Shown here: piece after piece, positions 57,501 through 64,000 of the stretch
Position numbering within the stretch: position 1 is the first letter of the stretch
Layout of the letters: the number at the start of each line of letters is the position of its first letter
Source: Paratrimastix pyriformis
Lineage: Eukaryota > Preaxostyla > Paratrimastigidae
Direction: 5' to 3'
DNA: 64,000 nt
Assembly (NCBI GenBank): GCA_027972325.1
Contig: JAPMOS010000006.1
Location: 908,501 to 972,500, forward strand
The notes under the pieces: model-generated
Seen by the model: the letters and a program-made list of their open reading frames with translations, nothing else
Databases searched by the model: none
Told to the model about the DNA's origin: nothing
Position numbers and translations under genes: made by a program

Positions 57501-60475
57501 GGGTGCCGGCACCCCCCAGTGCAGCATCCAGGGGGACACCATTCGGGAAATCGGGCACATCACCCAGTCACGGGCCAGATCAAGTAAGCTCGGGGCGGCA
57601 GCAGCGGCAGCAGGGACGGCAGCAGGGGCGGGGACAGGGACATGGGCGCGAGGGGCGGGAGCAGGCGGGACAGCTGGAGCAGCTGGGGCAGGAACAGGAG
57701 CAGGAGCAGGGACCGGGGCAGGCGCTTTGGCTGCGGCCACAGCAGCAGCAGCTTTCACGAAGCGGACACAGGCACGGGTTCGAGCCGGAGCAGCCGCAGC
57801 AACAATAGCAGCAGCAGTAGCAAGGATAGGGGCAGGGGCAGGAGCAGGGGCAGGAGCAGGGGCAGCACTCATGCACATACACTCATGCACATACACTCAT
57901 GCACATACACTCATGCGCACACACCCATGATGCGCATACACCCATGCGCATACACCCATGCGCATACACCCATGCGCATACACCCATGCGCATACACCCA
58001 TGCGCACACACCCATGCGCACACACCCATGCGCACACACCCATGCGCTCTCCCTAACGAGCCTATCAAACGCCCTCCACAGGGGATTCCTTCGCCCACGG
58101 GTGCAGTGACATTCGTGCTGTCTCTTCTACCTCTCTGGTTTTTGTTTTATTTTCCCGTTACTTCGTTCCTTCTTTACACGACACCCATGCGCACACACCC
58201 ATGCGCACACACCCATGCGCACACACTCGTGCTGTCTCTTCTACCTCTCTGGTTTTTGTTTTATTTTCCCGTTACTTCGTTCCTTCTTTACACGACACCC
58301 ATGCGCACACACCCATGCGCATGATTGAAAAGAGGGAAGAGAGACACCGCAAGAAATGTAGGCACAGTCCACGAGGGAAGCGCCATAGTCAAGCAGTCCA
58401 CCAAGCCAACATACGCAAGCAGGCGGCAGCGAACAGGGGTCAGTCAACGGCAAAGCGCTCAGGCGGAAGAGCACGTCAACATCCGAGACCGGAAATCAGG
58501 ACCGTCACATAGTGTCACACCCATGCACACACACCCATGCACACACACCCATGTACCACGGCACACGGCACACGACCCCCCCGACCTGTCACATCATGCT
58601 CCTCCATCACCTCATCCTCCGCCCTCCGCCCTCCGCCCCCCATCTCATATCTCATCTCCACTGCCCCCCCCCCCCCCGGCTGGCTCCCCCGGCTGGCTCC
58701 CCCGGCTGGCTCCCCCGGCTGCAGCTACGATGAGCACATCGTGCGGGGCCGGGGCATCGCGGCGCCGCCCCAGGTGGACGAGGAGGGCGACATCCTGACC
58801 TTCCCCACCTACGTGATGGCCCTGACCCAGTTCCTGGTGGTCCTCATCCGCTCACGGTCCGCCCCACCCGCCCCACCCGCCCCACCCGCCCACCGGCTGC
58901 CTCCCTCTCGGCTGGGGGCACCCTCGGCCTGGCTGATGCCCCCCGACGACCCGCCGCCTCGGCTGACCAGACCCCTGTCCTCCTCGCTGCCTTGCCTTGC
59001 CTTGCCTTGCCTTGCCTTGCCTTTGCCTTGCCTTGCCTTGCGCCCGACAGGAAGTTCGCCCCGGCGCTGCAAGGGGCCCTCGAGCCGACGATGCGGCTGA
59101 TGGTGGGCTTCCTGCAGATCGCCCCCGACCAGGAGCAGGCCTGGGCCAACGACACCAACGAGTACCTGCGCGACGAGGACGAGGACTCGTACTCGTGGTC
59201 CCTCCGGCTGGCCGTCCTCGAGGTCATCCAGGTCCGCCCCGCCCCGCCCCGCCCCGCCCCGCCCCGCCCCGCCCCCGCCCAGCACCAGCCGCCAGCCGCC
59301 GGCCCAGCACCAGCCACCCGGCCCAGCGCCCCACCGCCCCACCGCCCGGACCGGCACACGGCACCGGCGGCACGGATGGGCGGGTGACCTGGATTTGGGA
59401 TGGCGCGCGTCGGGTCGCTGGTGGGCGCTGCTGGGGGTGCAGCTGCTGGTGGAGCACTTCGACCAGGAGGCCCTGCGGGCTGCCGTGGGGGCCATCGGGG
59501 GCAGCATCCAGGCCGCAACCGCCGCCCGCCGGGCCGGCGACCCGCACTGGTCGGCCGTGCAGCCCCCAGGCGGCATTCCTTGCCACCACCACCACCACCA
59601 CCCCCCTCCTCCTCCTCCACTCCACCCTTCCCCCCAATCCCCGGCCCCCGTCCTGACCTGACGGGCCCATGGACCGCCCCTGGGCGCTGGGGTGCGGCAG
59701 GTGGCGGCCCCACGAGGCCGCGGTGCGGCTCGTCAGCTCGCTGGCAGAGGACCTCGTCCAGGCCAACGAGGACGGGCCCATGGCGGGCGACCTGGACGAC
59801 GTCCTGCAGACCCTCAGCCAGGCCACCGCGCCCCCAAGGCCCGCCTCGCCCGCTGACCGTGCCCGCAGCCTCCGCCGGGCCGCTCTGGTCCGGTCCTTCG
59901 GCGATGGCCTCTTCATGATGATGCGCTGCGCGGGTGGTGGGCGGCGGTGCCGGTGGCGGCTGCGGGAACAGGTGCACCGGGGCGGGGCCGCGACGGTCCC
60001 CAAGAAGGCGGCCCCCCCGCCGGGGCCGCTGTTCCCTGTGGAGCAGTTCCGGCTGGCCGCCTTGCAGCTCGACCCCGACATCTGCGCCCGTCCGTCCCCC
60101 CCCCCCCCCCCCCCCCCCGCCCGCTCGCCAGGACTGTTCCCTTGTGGGGTTGGCGCACTTTTCCCCTTCGGCTGTGGCTCGCTCTGGCGGGGCGGCGCCT
60201 CCTCTGGCCGGTCTCCCGGACTGACTTGGCATGGGGTTGGGCTGCCGGCGCAGGGTACCCCTTCCTGGAGGGCCGCATCCTGCAGTGCGCCGCCAGCCTG
60301 TGCGAGGGCTTCCCCATGGAGGCCACCCTGGGCTACTTCAGGCGGCCCTGGCGGCCGTCTCGAGCGCCGATCCCGCCCGCGACATCCCCGCGTCTGCGCG
60401 GCCAAGTCCCTCGGCAAGTCTGCCCAGCCCCAGCCCCAGCCCCAGCCCCAGCCCCAGCCCCAGCCCCAGCCCCAG

Positions 60476-60515
<40 letters not shown>

Positions 60516-62360
60516 CCTCGGCCTCGGCCACGACCCAGCCCCTCCTGCCCTCCTACCCGGGGGGACCTGATGACGCATGCTGCTGGGGGCGTGGGGCGTG
60601 GGTCGGGACGCGGTGGGGCCGCCAGGTTCACGCAGGTGCTCAAGCCGGCCCAGCTGGCCCCCACGCGCCGGTCATCTTCCAGTTCGCCACCCAGTACGCG
60701 GTGGAGGCCTCCGAGGAGGAGCTGCACCTGATGCTGGACACCCTCCTGGCCACCATGAAGGTCCCCATGCCCCCATGCCCCCCATGCCCCCATGCCCCTC
60801 CATGCCCCCCCATGCCCCCCAGAGGCCAACCGCCACCGCCCCGTGTGCCGGTGCCGATGTGCAGGTGGGCGGTGAGTCGCTGGGAGCCCACGCGGCCGCC
60901 CTGACGGATGCCCTGCTGCGGATCTGGGAGGAGCACATGAACGACCCCTTCCTGTCCTCCTCGCTGGCCGACCTCTTCGAGGTGCTCGCCTCCTGCCCTG
61001 GCATCCTGCCCCAGCTCCAGGCCCGCTCCCCCGCCCCTGCCCACACCGCCCACACCGCCCACACCGCTCCCACCTCCACCCCCGCCCCCACCCCCGCCCC
61101 CACCCCCACCGCTCCCACCCCAGCCCCCGCCCCGCCACTCCACTCCCCGGCTGCCATTCGTACCTCATGCCGTTGTCTTTCCTTGGGCTCTGCGGCTGTG
61201 CGGGTGGGTGCGCGGGTGGGTGTGCGCAGGCCCGGCTGACGCCCGTCCTGGTGGGGCTCATCGAGTCGGCCAACTCGCCCCCGGGGTGCGCCGAGGCAGC
61301 GGTGGACCTGATCACGGTCATCGCCGGCCCCCGGGCCACGGCGCAGCCCCTCGGGGCGGGCCAGTTCGCCCCGGTGCTGCCCGAGCAGGCCTTCGGCTGC
61401 CTGACGCGGCTGATGCTGACCGGCCACGACGACGGCAGCCTCCAGTCGGCCGCCATGGCCATGCGGCGCCTGGTGCGCCTCTACCCGGCCCACATCCGCG
61501 CCTGGTCCGCCGCCCCTTCGTCCTCCGCCTCCGCACCTGCCCCTGCCCCTGCACCTGCACCTGCCTCTGCCCCTGCCCCTGCCCCGCCCCGCCCCAGCAC
61601 CCACAGCCACACCTGACGGCTCCTCCCTTCCGTCTCTCCTCTCCTCTCCACTGCGGGGCAGCACGGGGGTGCCGGGCGTGCAGCTGGCCGACCCGAGCGG
61701 GGTGGGGGCCCTGATCGCCATCCTGCGGCGCTACCTGGACGCGGCTGAGCTGGACGACTCGGCCGCCCTCTACGTGGGCCCCTTCATCACGGCCGCCGTG
61801 CAGACCGTCCGCCCTCCCCGGACCGGCCTGGCCTCGACAGCACCCTCCCACCCTCCTCACAGAGACACCCATGACACTGTCCTTCTGTCTGCGTCTGCCC
61901 GTGGGGGCGCCTGGGGTCGGGCCGGCCGGGGCAGTTCGCGGCCGAGACGCAGCCGCAGCTGGGGGGCCTGATGGAGGCCGTCGTGGTCCGGCTGAGCTCG
62001 GCCCAGCTGAGCACGCTCATCCAGGTCGCCCGGCCCCCCGCCCCCCACCCCACCCCACTCGAGGTCCGGCTGAGCTGGCCGGCTGGCCGGCTGGTCTTGG
62101 CGGCGGCTCACCCTCATCGGGTTTGCCATTGGGTCGGCCGGGCGGCCGGGCGGCCGGTTCCCGTGGGTGGCGGCGGCTGGCGGGCAGGGGCTGGTCCTGG
62201 CCCTGGTGCAGCTGATGCGGCTGGGCACGGCCCCCTGGGTGGACGCCCTCGCGGCCATCCGCGTGCCGCCCCCGCCCCCGCCTGAGGAGGGCCAGGCCCC
62301 CAAGCCAAGCCCCCTGCGTCCGTCCCCCTCCCGGCGGCTGCTCTTGCGGCCGCTGCCTGC

Positions 62361-62396
<36 letters not shown>

Positions 62397-63656
62397 ATCC
62401 GCCCCCCCCCGATCCGCCCCTTGACGACCCTCTCTGATCGGCGATGGTGGCGCATTGTGATGGTGACATTCATTGTGATGGTGACATTCATTGTGATGGT
62501 GACATTCATTGTGATGGTGACATTCATTGTGATGGTGACATTCATCGTGGTGGACGCTGCGCAGCCCCCGCCCAGGACGGGCTGACGCTTGTGCTGCAGA
62601 AGTGGGCCCGGGCCCAGAACGACTTCCGGGGGGACTACAGCCTCAAGGTGAGCGTCTGGGGGCTGGTGCAGCTCTTCCGGGCGGCCGACCCGCGCCTGGA
62701 CGGGGTGCAGGTCCTCGGGGACATCGTCCCCACCGACCGCATCACCACCCGCCGCCAGGCGGCCACCAACCCCGGTCCGTTCGCGTCCCCCCGGCCTCGT
62801 CATCCCGTGGCTCATGGCGGCGGCGGCGGTCCCTTCCCTGAATGGCGGCGCAGACCGGTGGACGGTGGTGCCCTTCCGGCTGAAGGCGGTCAAGCTGGTG
62901 CTGAAGGTGCTCGAGGAGGAGCTCATCAACCGCGACCCGGCCCTCCAGCGCGCCGTCCGTATCCCCTGCCACGCCCCTGTGGCCGGTCGCTCATCCTCCG
63001 GGTCTCGGTCCCATGGGCGGCGCCAGGTGACGGGCGAGCGGGACGGGGAGGGTGCCGACGAGGACGACGACGAGGACGGGGACGAGGATGGGGACGAGGA
63101 GGACGACGAGGAGGAAGGTCCGCGCCCTGTCTCTCCCACAGCCCCACACACCACCGCCCTGCGTTGCCTGCTTTCCGTCCCCCCCCGCCCTGCGGCTGCG
63201 TTCTCAACCCCACCATCTGGCGGCCCGCGGCCCAGGGTGCAACCCGTTCGGGGCGGAGGACCCGACGGCCGACGTGCCCGACTTCGCGGCCTACCTCCAG
63301 CAGTTGGCCGCCATGGAGGACGACGGCCAGGCCGCCCGGGGCGAGGAGGGCGACGGCGACATGGAGAGCGCCCAGGCCGACGCGATGCTGGACCCCCTCA
63401 GCAAGGAGGACCTCATGGTCGGCAGGGCTGCCTGCCTCACCCCGGCCTGCCGAGCCGCCACCTCACCTCACGATCTCGATTGGGCTATTTGTCATGGAAT
63501 TCTCTTTTCTGCACGTCTCTGCAGGAGCGATGCCTCGACTTTGTGCGCTCGCTGGCCCAGTTCGGGGCCTCCATGACCCCGCATCTGCTCCCCGGCGAGC
63601 TCAAAGTCATCGAGACAGCCATGGCCTTGCCTCCACGCCCACAGCAAACCTCATAA
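54563..63656 (+). CDS. IPO9: Importin-9 (karyopherin beta)
   Basis: A nuclear import receptor of the IPO9/Kap114 type (histones, ribosomal proteins, actin as cargo in other organisms). A 9.1 kb gene with about 20 exons. Exon 1 starts MQQQIVQALSQMGV. Diagnostic segments: VEQRNTLPGYGLSLLRIALE, then QHVRAHWSQLSHAYKDF, AIREAILPLLGAPESKIR, VASIAQWDYEDWPQLIQ and SGDLNAVHGAVRCLDLL, the last two nearly as in human IPO9. Later come RDEDEDSYSWSLRLAVLEVI, the acidic loop (63055-63115) and CNPFGAEDPTADVPDFAAYL. The C-terminus RCLDFVRSLAQFGASMTPH leads to the stop at 63654-63656. Intron 1 is 20 nt (54654-54673). One intron of about 2.4 kb holds a retroelement remnant. Internal GC is very high and both ends are moderate. 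Confidence 0.94.
55783..55866. repeat. 10-bp CCACCGCCAG minisatellite in intron
   Basis: About eight units directly after the GTCTGC donor of the importin-9 exon ending HPDVVK. Confidence 0.9.
57868..58053. repeat. CACACACCCATGCG minisatellite
   Basis: A variable 14-bp array, grading from CACATACACTCATG units to CACACACCCATGCG units. Shorter arrays occur at about 56300-56357, 58185-58230 and 58295-58320, and a related one at 58512-58555, all in the same intron. Confidence 0.9.
58113..58312. repeat. Tandem duplication of a 114-bp unit
   Basis: Copy 1 at 58113-58226 and copy 2 at 58227-58312 (shorter satellite part). They share a pyrimidine-rich core with CTTCGTTCCTTCTTTAC. The core is identical in both; only the satellite tail differs in length. 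Confidence 0.85.
60476..60513. repeat. 38-nt poly-C run after a CAGCCC array
   Basis: In an importin-9 intron. Nine or so CAGCCC units run directly into an uninterrupted C tract in the sense strand. Confidence 0.9.
62362..62396. repeat. 35-nt poly-C run
   Basis: In an importin-9 intron, sense-strand C. Confidence 0.9.
62450..62545. repeat. 18-bp minisatellite in intron
   Basis: Five copies of an 18-bp GTGATGGTGACATTCATT unit immediately before the importin-9 exon starting DGLTLVLQKWARAQND. Confidence 0.9.
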
Positions 63657-64000
63657 ATAACTGGGCTGTTCTCCTCCGATCGGCTGATTTATTTGTGTGG
63701 TCGCATGACAAGAAGACAAGCGATCTGCAGAACCCGCTCGAGAGCTTGCCGGAGCAGCCCAATGTCGTCCTGGAGAAAGCCAGTCCCCATCACGGGAGTG
63801 GGATCTTCTTCATCGGTTTGGTTGTATTCTTCGACGAGGCATGACCAACCTTTTGGATAGATTGTAAATTTGAAGGCTCAGATCTTCGAAGGGCGTCATC
63901 ACAGAACGCAAGCTCCCATTTTCCGACAAAAGAAAGCTGCAGCCCGCTCAAAAGACGAGACTGAGCCGGCTGACGAAGGATTGGCATCTAGGAACAGAGC
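63657..64000 (-). CDS. Possible 3' end of a minus-strand gene at the window edge
   Basis: Downstream of importin-9. On the minus strand a frame with moderate composition ends at a TAA near 63687-63689 (DIGLLRQALERVLQIACLL, then VMRPHK). A second plausible coding stretch lies at about 63850-63930 in another phase (SVMTPFEDLSLQIYNLSK). They would need a junction that could not be placed. No family recognised. Confidence 0.3.

Larger units (their letters stand above)
56341..58517 (-). mobile_element. Retroelement remnant in importin-9 intron, flanked by direct repeats
   Basis: Between exons ending near 56290 and starting near 58727. A segment of about 215-225 bp occurs twice in the same orientation, at 56341-56566 and 58304-58517. 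It is nearly identical apart from a short indel and a few substitutions. Between the copies, the minus frame at about 57085-57600 encodes a nuclease-like domain with RPDLVL, LLELTVPSEHNVSAAHERK and VELVPFEVGSIGF. This is the PD...E-x-T pattern of a domain found at the C-terminal end of some reverse-transcriptase polyproteins. No reverse transcriptase was recognised, so it is a fragment. Family is not settled (non-LTR favoured). High similarity of the flanking copies suggests a recent event. Telomere-like or satellite-like CACACACCCATGCG arrays adjoin both copies. Confidence 0.55.

Noticed and set aside
57580-57830. Cys/Pro-rich minus-strand frame near the retroelement remnant
   Set aside because: Derived from GCAGCAG/GGGGCAGGA-type simple sequence. 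No regular Cys framework beyond the repeat.

Overview
The window is nuclear DNA from a GC-rich unicellular eukaryote. It holds about 18 spliced protein genes on both strands, packed with gaps mostly of 0.01 to 0.6 kb. No rRNA, tRNA, CRISPR or bacterial operon structure was seen. The lineage cannot be settled from this sequence. Nearly every intron placed here begins GTC or GTT followed by any base and then G, not the usual GTRAG, and protein homology fixes many of these junctions.

Layout, left to right: 3' part of a radical-SAM-type gene (+, to 1782); PHO80-type cyclin (-, 2929-4227); metallo-beta-lactamase-fold protein fused to cyclic-nucleotide-binding domains (-, 4618-8753); nucleolin-like two-RRM/RGG protein (-, 9326-10712); ESCRT-III CHMP3/VPS24 (-, 11177-12229); TFIIIC largest subunit GTF3C1 (-, 12465-24793); secreted Cys-rich protein (-, 24978-25565), divergent from a Frizzled-CRD-like protein with a GPI-type tail (+, 25689-26260); F-box plus multi-pass membrane protein (+, 26568-28112); a long divergent kinesin (-, 28577-36667); SF3B6 (-, 37218-37754); an unrecognised gene (-, 37900-38764); a Pro-rich repeat gene of possible axonemal type (+, 38931-41907); another unrecognised gene (+, 42109-42913); TTI1 (-, 43185-49095), divergent from an MFS transporter (+, 49262-50530); ASH2/Bre2-like SPRY protein (-, 50605-about 54554), head to head with importin-9 (+, 54563-63656).

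Two gene styles alternate. Short genes (cyclin, nucleolin-like, CHMP3, SF3B6, CRD protein, MFS, 37900-38764) have moderate GC and mostly 40-70 bp introns. Long genes (GTF3C1, kinesin, TTI1, ASH2-like, importin-9, MBL/CNB) start moderate and become extremely GC-rich. Their introns are filled with micro- and minisatellites and C homopolymers. One 2.4 kb importin-9 intron holds a retroelement remnant bracketed by direct repeats of about 0.2 kb.

The genes are not one pathway. They are mostly core machinery: Pol III transcription, H3K4 methylation, splicing, ESCRT, nuclear import, TTT-complex PIKK maturation. Lineage-specific membrane, secreted and signalling proteins are interspersed. The strongest candidate for something undescribed is the splice-site system: a 5' consensus with a pyrimidine at +3, and introns as short as 20 and 25 nt. 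The cAMP/cGMP-gated-looking hydrolase and the kinesin with altered switch motifs come next.
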